Position numbers and translations under genes: made by a program. This document shows positions 54,824 through 64,000 of a DNA stretch of 64,000 nt, piece after piece. The DNA comes from Xenopus tropicalis. Lineage: Eukaryota; Chordata; Amphibia; Anura; Pipidae. Each line of letters begins with the position of its first letter. The stretch's first letter is position 1. Below the pieces are notes generated by a model that was not told where the DNA came from, did no database searches, and worked only from the letters and a program-made list of their open reading frames with translations. The stretch lies in assembly GCF_000004195.4 (NCBI RefSeq), contig NC_030685.2:52776016-52840015 (forward strand), read 5' to 3'.

Positions 54824-55148
54824 GTTTAAGGTATAGACAATAATTTGCACCTCTTCCTAACTGGCCTTTTGGGCAATAAACAGTTTAAAATAGTAGGCGT
54901 AGAACAATTGAAAGAGACACTAATGAAAAACTGATATCTATATTATTTGGTAATTTCTCAAGATTTGGGAACCCTGGTCTCCAAAAGTTATTTAATTGGG
55001 CTTTGAAATGTCTCTCCTTTCTGTATAGCCTTGACTTGGGTTAATTTGATTTATTTCTGTGCTACTGCAGTGTTCCCCAAATTAGTGGGTGCTCCAACAT
55101 GACCCTAAATAAATTTTCCTTATTCCATACACTTGTAATAGTTTATGA

Positions 55149-55963
55149 CAGTGCTGTCCAACTTCTACGGTGCCGAGGGCCGGATTTTCTCTAGCATACA
55201 TGGTGGAGGGCCGCTAATGGAAGCCATTTTGACCACTCCCATTTTTGAAACCACACCCACCTCAAACCACACCTATTTTATCACAATGGAGGTAGCACAG
55301 CAAAATCCCAAATGCTTGGTCCTTACTGTGGGGATATCAACCATCATTCATATGTGAAAGAATTATGTCATATTAAGATATACCCTTAAATTCCATATGC
55401 CTCCTCCTCCCCTGTGGATAGCAGAGCAACCCCCAGTACATAATTACACACCTTTGGGACCATTTAATGGCTATTTCCAACTGCTAACAACAAACCCCTG
55501 CCAGGTTCACCTCCCACAGGCAGCATTGGGCAGGCAGGTGTGTGCCATACTCTGCCTGTCCTACCCTGCCTGTGTGTGCCATACCCTCCCTGACCTATGC
55601 TGGCTGTATGTGCCATACTCTACCTTCCCTATGCTGGCTGTATGTGCCATACTCTGCCTACAGTACCTATGTCTGAGGTGTGAAGAAGTGAACAATGGGA
55701 GTGATTACAGTCTGAGCCTGAGGTGTGAACACTGCAGGGGGTGAACAATGCAGGTATTAAAAGGTGTGAAAAACACAGGGGATTACATTTTTAAACAATA
55801 CAGTGGAATTACAGCCTGAATCTGAGGTGAGAACTATGCAGGGGGCCAGTTAATCTCAGTACTGATACCATTTAATGCTTACTCAAAGGTAAGCCATCAA
55901 AGCAGCCAGACAGGTGGGGGGCCACACAGAGGGGGGTCGCGGGCCGCCGGTTGGACAGCACTG
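55149..55963. mobile_element. hAT-like nonautonomous element, copy 2, complete
   Basis: CAGTGCTGTCCAACTTC and GGTTGGACAGCACTG termini, flanked by perfect 8-bp GTTTATGA at 55141-55148 and 55964-55971. It carries about four units of the 32-bp minisatellite at 55540-55670. 815 bp, no transposase. Confidence 0.87.
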
Positions 55964-55971
55964 GTTTATGA

Positions 55972-57107
55972 TATAACAAGAGAGCTAGCCAATTAACCTT
56001 GTTAAAATAGTTTATTTGGAAATGATCATAGATAACTAGAAGCACATATGACTTATATACTATTACATCCATAATGTACTCTTATTGTGATGGTTTATGT
56101 GTCTTCATATGATTACTCAGATATTCGTTACCTGTACCAATTTTTTATGTATATTTCTTTTTTAAATTCCATAAAAAGTTATATTTAAAAAAAGTTGAGA
56201 GAGACACACAATGGCTCCTTTCTAACTACCCCCACCTCAACAGTCACAGGGTCCAGTTCCTCTATAGGAGCAGCAGATATTAAATTAAATTCTCGTGTTT
56301 TCTGTATTGTGTTTTAATGCTGGCTCTTGTCTGTAGGTCGCAAAAAAGATCTTTTGCTGTATTATTTACGTATGGGTGAATTTATGTTTTAACTCCTCCT
56401 GGGAAATATATATCCCATAGCAGAAAGAATGTAACAGTGTAACATAACTGGATCATTAAAAATGACCTTTGGTTATACAACCTACTTTCCTGTGCCCCTG
56501 CTAGGAACTGCTTAACTCCTAACCCTGGAATGACTGTTACTTGTGACTGAGTACTGGACATGTGAGTATCACACAGCTTTGCAAATGGCTTATTCATGCC
56601 TTACTATTTTGTCCAAATCTTTCAAAAGAAATATAAGCAATAAAAGGTCAGATAGAATGTTGTTTACTCTGTCAACTGATAAGTAAGCAAATATATAAAG
56701 TCCCTAGGGGATTAACTATGCTAATGTGTTTTAATAAACATTTAGTGAAAATACAGCAAAATTACACCAATACCCAAACACATATATAACTCACATATGT
56801 GAGTTATAACTCAAATATGTATGACTACTCATAAATATACGAACACACACACATAAACAGACAGAGAGTTATACTAGGAAATGATTCACAAAGAAACTGC
56901 AAAGACAATTTATTGAGCCCAGAGGAAGCAATCAGTATTTTTCATATTGCTCAATGTGTGTACAAGATGTTTGATAAGTTGATAAGTTCATATTTGTACA
57001 GGGATTACTCTCCACAATGTATTAACAGAACATATTAAAATTAACTGATTGGATTGGTTACTATTCATACAGTTATTTTGGTTTCATATGGAAGGCAGTA
57101 CACAGTG
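55972..57107. other. Stretch downstream of the aldehyde oxidase stop codon
   Basis: Probably contains the aldehyde oxidase 3' UTR (minus strand) up to about 56900; the rest is AT-rich with no recognisable feature. Confidence 0.45.
56909..56914 (-). terminator. aox1: candidate aldehyde oxidase polyadenylation signal
   Basis: TTTATT on the plus strand (AATAAA on the minus strand), 194 nt beyond the stop codon. It is the closest canonical hexamer I noticed; transcript evidence would be needed to confirm it. Confidence 0.4.
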
Positions 57108-57164
57108 TCATTTGGACACATCCACACACCATGGGTTGTAGGTACCAGCTTCATCTTTGGGGAT
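57108..57164 (-). CDS. aox1: aldehyde oxidase terminal exon (18 codons and stop)
   Basis: Found by looking for the family's C-terminal PW(N/S)V pattern. After acceptor TTTCTTTAG the exon reads IPKDEAGTYNPWCVDVSK then TGA, matching in length and pattern the AOX C-terminus. It continues in phase 0 from TNM of the previous exon across a 2.8-kb intron. Confidence 0.85.
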   Translation of the reverse strand: MPKDEAGTYNPWCVDVSK

Positions 57165-57737
57165 CTAAAGAAAAAAAATATAGGCAGAAAGATAGATAAG
57201 AAAGAAACCACTTGGGCTATGCAAAAACATGGCAGTCAAAGTGTCTGATATTGCCATGTGTGCCACTGCCCTAAAACTCCTTTTCATTTCACCAGTCTGA
57301 GAAATATAATATAATAATTGCAAGTGTGATCAAGGGTGCACTTTGCTCACATCTATTTGGATTTTACCCCATGTACACCCTGTACACAAAACGTTAATTA
57401 AAATTAGACTAGCTTATTTTAGAGGACTTGGCTACTTTCCTTCCACCAGATACAGCTGTGAAATACTAACTTGCATGTGTGATTTTGTTATTGATTTGGT
57501 GTCTGGTATAATGGAAACAAATAAGTAGCTACAGAACACCCATAAGAAAGCCCCGGAAACATGAAAATGTGAAGAACCATTCACAAAACATTTCTTGGGA
57601 TACAGACATCTGTTCCTCCAATTTTGTTATAAATGAATCATTTCCTCTACACGGAGTAGGTGTTATAATGACAAATTATTACAACTGTGGATTATAGACT
57701 GAATAAGTAGTCACTTCCCACCCATTTCAAACCCTAG

Positions 57738-57828
<91 letters not shown>

Positions 57829-60800
57829 ATACAGTATATACACACACACACAAACACACACGCATTTATAGATCTATGATTTGTCTGTTAGTGATCTATC
57901 AGTTATCTATACATTCACATACTGTATATTTTTATTATTAACATGTATTTATAAAGCTCCAACGTATTCTACAGTGCTGTACAATTAGTTGGTTTATACA
58001 CTGGACATACATAATTATATACAAAGTAACCAATAACTGATACAAGAACTGATACAGCGATAAGTTTCAATTTTATTCTGGATGGTAGTGAAAACCAGTG
58101 CAGGGACTGGCAGAGTGGCATGGCAGAGTGATTCCTAAGGGGACAGTGTGTGGAGGGGAAGACCAATTAATAGAGACTTACAATAGTCTAGGTGTGATAT
58201 GATGAGGGAGTAAATATAAATATCTATCTATATATATATATATATATATTTACTGATACCTATAGTTACATAGTTACATAGGGTTGAAAAAAGACCAGTG
58301 TCCATCAAGTTCAACCCATCCAAGTAAACCCAGCACACCTAACCCACACCTACCAATCTATACACTCACATACATAAACTATAAATACAACCACTAGTAC
58401 TAACTGTAGATATTAGTATCACAATAGCCTTGGATATTCTGATTGTTCAAGAACTCATCTAGGCCCCTCTTAAAGGCATTAACAGAGTCTGCCATTACCA
58501 CATCACTAGGAAGGGCATTCCACAACCTCACTGCCCTCACCGTGAAAAACCACCTACGCTGCTTCAAATGGAAGCTCCGTTCCTCTAATCTAAAGGGGTG
58601 ACCTCTGGTGCGTTGACTGTTTTTATGGGAAAAAAGAACATCCCCCATCTGCCTATAATCCCCTCTAATGTACTTGTACAGAGTAATCATGTCTCCTCGC
58701 AAGCGCCTCTTTTCCAGAGAAAACAACCCCAACCTCGACAGTCTCACCTCATAGTTTAAATCTTCCATCCCCTTTACTGCACTCTCTCCAGCTCATTAAT
58801 ATCCCTCTTAAGGACTGGAGCCCAAAACTGCACCGCATACTCAAGGTGAGGCCTTACCAGGGACCTATAAAGGGGCAAAATTATGTTCTCATCCCTTGAG
58901 TCAATGCCCTTTTTTATACAAGACAGCACTTTATTTGCTTTAGTAGCCACAGAATGACACTGCCTGGAATTAGACAACTTGTTATCAACAAAAACCCCTA
59001 GATCCTTCTCCATTAAGGAAACCCCCAACACACTACCATTCAGTAGATAGTTCGCGTTTATATTATTCCTACCAAAATGCATAACTTTGCACTTATCAAC
59101 ATTGAACCTCATTTTCCAGTTTGCTGCCCAGTTTTCCAATTTTGTCAAATCGCTCTGCAAAGCGGAAGCATCCTGCATGGAACTTATAGTTTTGCACAAT
59201 TTTGTGTCATCAGCAAAAATAGAAACAGTACTGTCTATGCCCACCTCCAGGTCATTAATAAACAAGTTAAAAAGCAAAGGACCAAGGACTGACCCCTGCG
59301 GTACTCCACTAACCACACTGGCCCAATTAGAAAATGTTCCATTTACCACCACTCTTTGTACTCTATCCTTCAGCCAGTTCTCTATCCAAATACAAATATT
59401 ATGTTCTAGGCCAATATTCCTTAATATGCCAAACTAACTGCAGATCTTCAGATCCCAAAAACCTTGGGTATTATGCTTTTTTAAAATACCATCCAAGCCA
59501 CTCTCGATAATAGAATCTGCCATCACAACATCACTTGGCAGGGCATTTCAGAACCTCACTAGAGAAATGAGAAACAGAATTTGGTTCAGTTCTTTTGAGG
59601 TAAAATTATATTTTTATCCCTCCAGTTGATGCTTTTTCAAGTGTCACTCCCTACAGTTACACAGCTTGTTATCCACAAAAATCCCCAAATCTTTCTCTAC
59701 CAACTACCATTTATAATATTTGTATCAAGGTGCATAACCTTGCATTTACCAACATTGAACCTCATTTGCTATGGTGCTTATAAAAAGAAAAGCAGAGAAA
59801 TATAGCTGCAATTAAATGCAATTCTGAATGCACATGAGTACTAACAGGAAGAATGTATCGGAATCAATTAACCAATCTTTAGGTGCATTCAATGTTAGAG
59901 CCCATGTCTAAGAGCCCAAATTCAAACTATAAGAAAAAAGAACAAGCAAAATGTGAGGAGAAAGTGGCCACAGAGGTGTCACTCACCATGTTGGTTAGAT
60001 AATCTGAGCAAGCCATTCTGATCCTCTCAGGACCTGCTGGACTGTTTAAGGTGAAGTCCTTGGATAACCCACGTTCGGCACGAGCAGAGTCTATTGCATC
60101 TTTGATAGCAAAGAACACAGAGCACCCCAAGAACAGGGCAGTCTCACCAACACCCTGTTTGTATAGAACATATGAAAATTTTACCAATTTACCCTAGAAA
60201 CCAGTGATTTGAATGAGATACTGGAAGCTGAATAGAAAGAAAATAATAACATAATAAAGAGTAACAATAAAATGAAAACAATGTGTGAAAAAAAGTGAAA
60301 AATTCCTAACAGGACATTCTATGACTAAAAGTTAGCTCACCTATTGAATTAGTATACAGCCTGTACTTGTAGTCACAGTGCACATAACCTTGTGGGAGAT
60401 TCTTCACTATCCTGGACACTTTTTGTACCTATCTTAGTTGAACCAAATAGCCATGACTATCTTTCTGTCAAGTGGATTAAAACAGAAAAACTGTTGTACC
60501 AGTGACAAAAATGACAAATAAAAAAAATACAAAAGTATTGTAGAAGCGATACCTATATTGGCTAATATTAAAAATATATTCCAAGCTTTAGGAGCAGCAA
60601 GGCCCCTTCATCAAGGAAAATACAAATGAAAACTGGGAAGGCACAGCATATATACTGTTAGATAATTTAAAAGTGTTCATAGGAAGTTCCAGGTAGACAG
60701 AGATAACGTGTAGATATAATAAAAGTAATTAGGGTGGGTTGTAAATTGTCCAGGGGTCAGTGGATTCAGTCAAGTCACATAGTGTGGCATGAAACCCAAC

Positions 60801-63800
60801 CCCAAATTAACGCCCCATCTCAATGTGTTAAATAACTCCATACATTTGAATTCATAGATCTTTCCCTTTCTTGTTCAGTTTTAAAGTTCCCTTTTAGAAT
60901 TCCAACCTTCATGCCCTGAAGCCAGTGATTTTGATTGCAGAAGTGTTGCCCCACTGTTGTATCACAGGCTTTGGCCTTGGTCTAGGTCTCATCTTGGTGA
61001 TGGTTCATCCTTGTGCATTGTTTTTGCCCTGTTTCTCCAATGTACATTCCTCCTGTAGAGCACTTAGTACATATAATCATGTACACCACATTGGAGGAAG
61101 CACATGAATATCAGTCCTGAATGGTGTAGACTTTTTGTGTATATGGTATTACAATTTGATCTTTGCATAGAATGTACTTTTAAATTTCACATTTGTTACA
61201 GGGAGATGTACTTGCTTTAGCAGTTTGAAGAAGAGCACTTCTAACAATCATTTTCCTCAGACTACGAGGTTGTTTATAGGACAGAAGAGGTAATTCAGGC
61301 AGTATTTCCTTTAATCTAGTTATCCGTATGGAGCATGGGCTGCAGGTCTCTGGCTATTTTTCTAATAATGTTCAGCAGTGGGTTGTAGGTAACTAAATGA
61401 TGTACCCTGTTGTTTTCTGTCTTTTTGTATTCCAAAGTGTATGTCTGTGGGTATTTAAGCTGCTCTATTGATTTGATCATCTGCATCTCCTCTGCAGAGG
61501 GTAGCCCTGATTAACAAAAGTTTTCTGTAAGGAATGGAATGGCGATGCGGTGGAATGGCAATAGGTACTTTATTGTTAGCCAATATAGTTATCACTTATA
61601 AAATACTTTTGTATTTGGTTTTTTTATATGTTATTTTTGTCCTAGAGTGGCAAACCGTAGCTACAATTAGCTAGTCCTTGTTCCTAGGGTGCTTCTTCTC
61701 TAAGGTCTCCATTTCTCTCTCTTCACTGGGGCTTAATCAGCACTTACAGGATGATCCCTTTTTCTCCTTGAGGGGAATGCAGATAAACAATATGAATACT
61801 TCTTGGCCTTATAGATCACTGGGAAACCACCTGAAATCCCTGTACTAATGGGACCCTCTCCATGGAGTGACACCTTAATCCAACCCATTCTTGGGTCTCA
61901 GCTTATCTGAGGTCAATACATTTTATGGGCTCAACAACCATATGTCTAAATCCCAACACCCTATCTGCTTTCTCTGCAATCCCATGTACCTCTGTATTAC
62001 TCCTGGCATAATAACTAAACATATAGCTGACTTACTTCACCAAGAAACTTCTTGAAAGTGTGGCAAAGCTATGTGTGTGGATTGAACTTATTGGCAGGTA
62101 CTGCTTTTGCCCCTTTGGTGAGAATGTCTCCTTTGCATATTCTAATACTTCTTTACAGTAGAATCACCCCTGCCAGTTACTGATGTGTACATGCATCTGA
62201 GTTTCAGGATTGGCTGCGGTGCGACTGTAACTGGAGACTAGCACAACCAAGTGCTGTCCTCTAATGGATTCATTTTTACCCCTATATCAGTTGCTTAATA
62301 TGTTGATTTGGTTTCATCTATATTCAAGCCAGGGGCAAGTAAAAAAAAGCTTTGCACCAAAGGGCAGAGACCATGAAACAATGATAGATGGTAATTTTAT
62401 AATAAAGCAATTATACAAAATGTTAACAGTTTAGAAACTTGGCAATGTCTGGAAAATGAAACCAAATAATTAAAATATTAAATTTTAGAAAAATAGTACA
62501 TTTTTGTTAAAAAAAGGCAATGCAGTACAAAATAGTCATTAATTTCAAATGGTGTACCACAAATGATTAGTTATGGTAAAATGTTCTTTTAATCCTTTTA
62601 ATACCGCAGATCTTATTGTGATGTAACCTTTGGGAAATAATTAGTGATGCTTTGGCATCTGGGACTGCACCCAAACAGTAAAGGCCTGACTCCAATGGTA
62701 ATAGTCATTCTGTAATGGTTTTCAATGCCGTTTAGTGAAAACGATGCCCCTTGTAGCACAACAGGGTTGTTGTCTGGCCCATCTTGCACTTATTTAGGCA
62801 CATTTCCCTGCACTGGCAACACTAAGCACATACAGTTAAATCCAGGTCCAGAACGGTTTCACCTACGCCAAATGATTTCAGGGAGGAGGACATGAAGTGG
62901 AAGGAATGAAATGGTGCCTTCCAACCCTACTATGCTATTCTGCATTTCAGAGCTAATGGAAATGGCCACTCTGGTCGGTCCCCAGTGGTACAGCTCAGGT
63001 GGGACCCAATTATTATTCTAAATAGAGTTAATAACAACAAAAGCAGGAAAGCAAATTACCTTTGATGAGTAGATGGTATATGGATTATTGGATGAAGCTA
63101 GTAAATAAACATTAAATTCTCTTGGAATATCACACACAGCTGGCATTATATATTTATCAGGGCCCAATGTGTACAATGACCCAAAAGGGGAATATTGAAG
63201 TTCCTCCGTTGTGTACAGACCAAATCCTTGGGTAAATGCCCCTTCAACCTAGGAAAAACACATTCTTTTTTTTAAAAAAAAGCATAGATCAGTTGTTTAA
63301 ACTGCAAAACACATGACTATTAATGTTGACTTATACAGTACTGAAACAAGTAATTTATGTCTCTGAGGCTGCATCTTTTCCAGACCATGCTTATTGTATA
63401 TACTTGAATGCACAAGGATTCCATCAGAAACATAAGATATGCAGGAGCCCTACTATGCTATATAGGTATGGGATCCTTTATTCGGAAACCCGTCATCCAG
63501 AAAGCTCCAAATTACAGAAAGGCCATCTCCCATAAGCTCCATTTTACTCAGTTAATTTACATTTTTAAAGATTATTTCACTTTTCTCTGTAGTAATAAAA
63601 CAGTACCTTAATAATTAATGCTTATTGGTGGCAAAACAATCCTATTGGGTTTATTTAATGTTTAATAGAAATTTTAGTGGAGATCCAAATTATGGAAAGA
63701 CCCCTTATCCAGAAAACCCCAGGTCCTGAGCATTCTGGATAACAGGTCCCATACGTGTACTAGACACCGACGCTATCTTCTGCTTATATATATTGCTCTT

Positions 63801-64000
63801 TGCTGTTTTTTTATATTTTTAAAAGTTTAAATTCCACCACATTATCAGTTCAGCTGTGCATAAGCCTAAATATTTGTTATATTTGCTGCATAAAAAACAT
63901 AAAACTTTATAAAACATTTGTGTTTTTGTTTGGCTGCTTCGGCTAGCCCATTCTTAGCTTTGCAGCCTATTAAGGACATAGAAAAAAATCCCAGATCAGG
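57108..64000 (-). CDS. aox1: Aldehyde oxidase, C-terminal 137 residues (three exons, 5' part outside window)
   Basis: Molybdenum-cofactor hydroxylase of the xanthine oxidase family, a cytosolic enzyme oxidising aldehydes and N-heterocycles. Exons in transcript order are 63248-63060, 60154-59987 and 57164-57108; all junctions are phase 0. The second exon opens with GVGE, carrying the family's catalytic Glu of the Mo site, then LFLGCSVFFAIKDAI and FTLNSPAGPERIRMACSD. The last exon encodes IPKDEAGTYNPWCVDVSK and a stop. FLGCSVFFAI and LNSP.GPERIRMAC fit aldehyde oxidase better than xanthine dehydrogenase. Which AOX paralogue it is cannot be decided from 137 residues. The window ends in the intron upstream of the 63248 exon. 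Confidence 0.9.
57741..57862. repeat. (AT)n(AC)n compound microsatellite
   Basis: About 55 bp of AT followed by AC repeats and a second AC block, in the last intron of the aldehyde oxidase gene. Confidence 0.95.
58264..59435 (-). pseudogene. CR1-like LINE, 5'-truncated, with reverse transcriptase frame
   Basis: Minus-strand reading gives GVPQGSVLGPLLFNLFINDL, the FADD active-site motif (SIFADDTKLC) and MRFNVDKCKVMHFGRNN, then in another frame GLFSLEKRRLRGDMITLYKY. The frame changes near 58770, so the copy is inactive. The 3' end is at about 58264 (TAGTTACATAGGG on the plus strand). Located in the last aldehyde oxidase intron. Confidence 0.85.
59440..59775 (-). pseudogene. Second, older LINE fragment of the same clade
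   Basis: Plus-strand blocks AGAATCTGCCATCACAACAT, CACTTGGCAGGGCATTTC, TTGTTATCCACAAAAATCCC and CCAACATTGAACCTCATTTG parallel the adjacent copy in the same order but with many differences and a large internal deletion. Confidence 0.65.
59987..60154 (-). CDS. aox1: aldehyde oxidase exon with catalytic Glu (second from last)
   Basis: Acceptor ACAAACAG, donor GTGAGT, 56 codons. Starts GVGETALFLGCSVFFAIKDA; the Glu of GVGE is the Mo-site base of the family. Ends CSDYLTNM. Confidence 0.94.
60497..61645 (-). pseudogene. Penelope-like retroelement fragment with GIY-YIG endonuclease remnant
   Basis: On the minus strand, several interrupted frames encode VTYNPLLNIIRKIARDLQPM (end of the reverse transcriptase), a Cys-containing linker and a GIY-YIG-type segment around 61130-60850, then a C-terminal piece with MPHYVT. 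Frameshifts and stops are frequent. The ends (60497-60570 and 61573-61645) are inverted copies of each other. Located in an aldehyde oxidase intron. Confidence 0.75.
61650..63059. other. Aldehyde oxidase intron remainder
   Basis: No exon, ORF or clear repeat family was recognised in this part of the intron. Confidence 0.5.
63060..63248 (-). CDS. aox1: aldehyde oxidase exon (third from last)
   Basis: Acceptor TTTCCTAG, donor GTAATT, 63 codons. Reads VEGAFTQGFGLYTTEELQY, SPFGSLYTLGPDKYIMPAVC and DIPREFNVYLL, ending YTIYSSK, which joins to GVGE in the next exon. Confidence 0.92.
63460..63762 (+). mobile_element. Xenopus-type MITE, copy D
   Basis: TATAGGTATGGGATCC and TCATCCAGAAAGCTCC at the left are mirrored by GCATTCTGGATAACAGG and GGTCCCATACGTGTA at the right. 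Located in the aldehyde oxidase intron upstream of the 63248 exon. Confidence 0.75.

Noticed and set aside
59927..60187. 86-codon ORF as a complete small protein
   Set aside because: The core matches an internal aldehyde oxidase exon with a GT donor at 59986 and an AG acceptor at 60155; the ends are intron translation.
57108..63248. Assignment to xanthine dehydrogenase
   Set aside because: FLGCSVFFAI, the LNSP...RIRMAC block and the GVGE context fit aldehyde oxidase better; XDH has different residues in these blocks as I recall them.

Overview
The window is vertebrate nuclear DNA, AT-rich and intron-rich, and its repeats point to a frog, most likely Xenopus. The evidence is the many TTAA-flanked and TIR-bearing MITEs typical of Xenopus, CR1-like LINE tails, a Penelope-like element and a Tc1 element, together with vertebrate exon-intron structure. 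I cannot tell X. tropicalis from X. laevis by eye.

Three protein-coding genes are supported. (1) 1010-15257, plus strand: the last 16 coding exons (927 codons plus stop, one open frame across all junctions) of an axonemal dynein heavy chain, best matched to DNAH7; its 5' part lies left of the window. (2) 22794 to about 37090, minus strand: a complete LIV-1 family zinc transporter, SLC39A10/ZIP10, with nine coding exons (834 residues), one inferred 5' noncoding exon and a CpG-rich promoter with CRE, ETS and E2F-like sites. Genes 1 and 2 are tail to tail, as DNAH7 and SLC39A10 are in mammals. (3) 57108 to beyond 63248, minus strand: the last three exons (137 residues) of a molybdo-flavoprotein of the aldehyde oxidase type, including the exon with the catalytic glutamate; its 5' part lies right of the window.

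The rest is mainly repeats. 1-905 is a hAT-like element with a 32-bp minisatellite. The dynein introns hold a TTAA MITE, hairpin MITEs, a degenerate repeat array and LINE debris. 15258-22793 is the convergent intergenic region with several MITEs. The SLC39A10 introns hold a perfect (AT)85 tract and an inverted repeat pair flanking exons 4 and 5. 37314-38245 is a second 32-bp minisatellite just upstream of the SLC39A10 promoter. 38.2-57.1 kb has no recognisable host gene; it holds LINE fragments, TTAA and hAT MITEs, a satellite of about 178 bp and a Tc1/mariner element with an intact 340-codon DD34E transposase and 210-bp terminal inverted repeats. The aldehyde oxidase introns hold a CR1-like LINE and a Penelope-like fragment.

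The three genes serve separate functions (ciliary motility, zinc import, aldehyde and heterocycle oxidation), and nothing suggests a joint pathway. I found no convincing new cellular system. The observations most worth following are the intact Tc1 element, the inverted repeats that could drive circularisation of SLC39A10 exons 4-5, the internally inverted array in paired hAT-like elements, and the block-structured minisatellite beside the SLC39A10 promoter.
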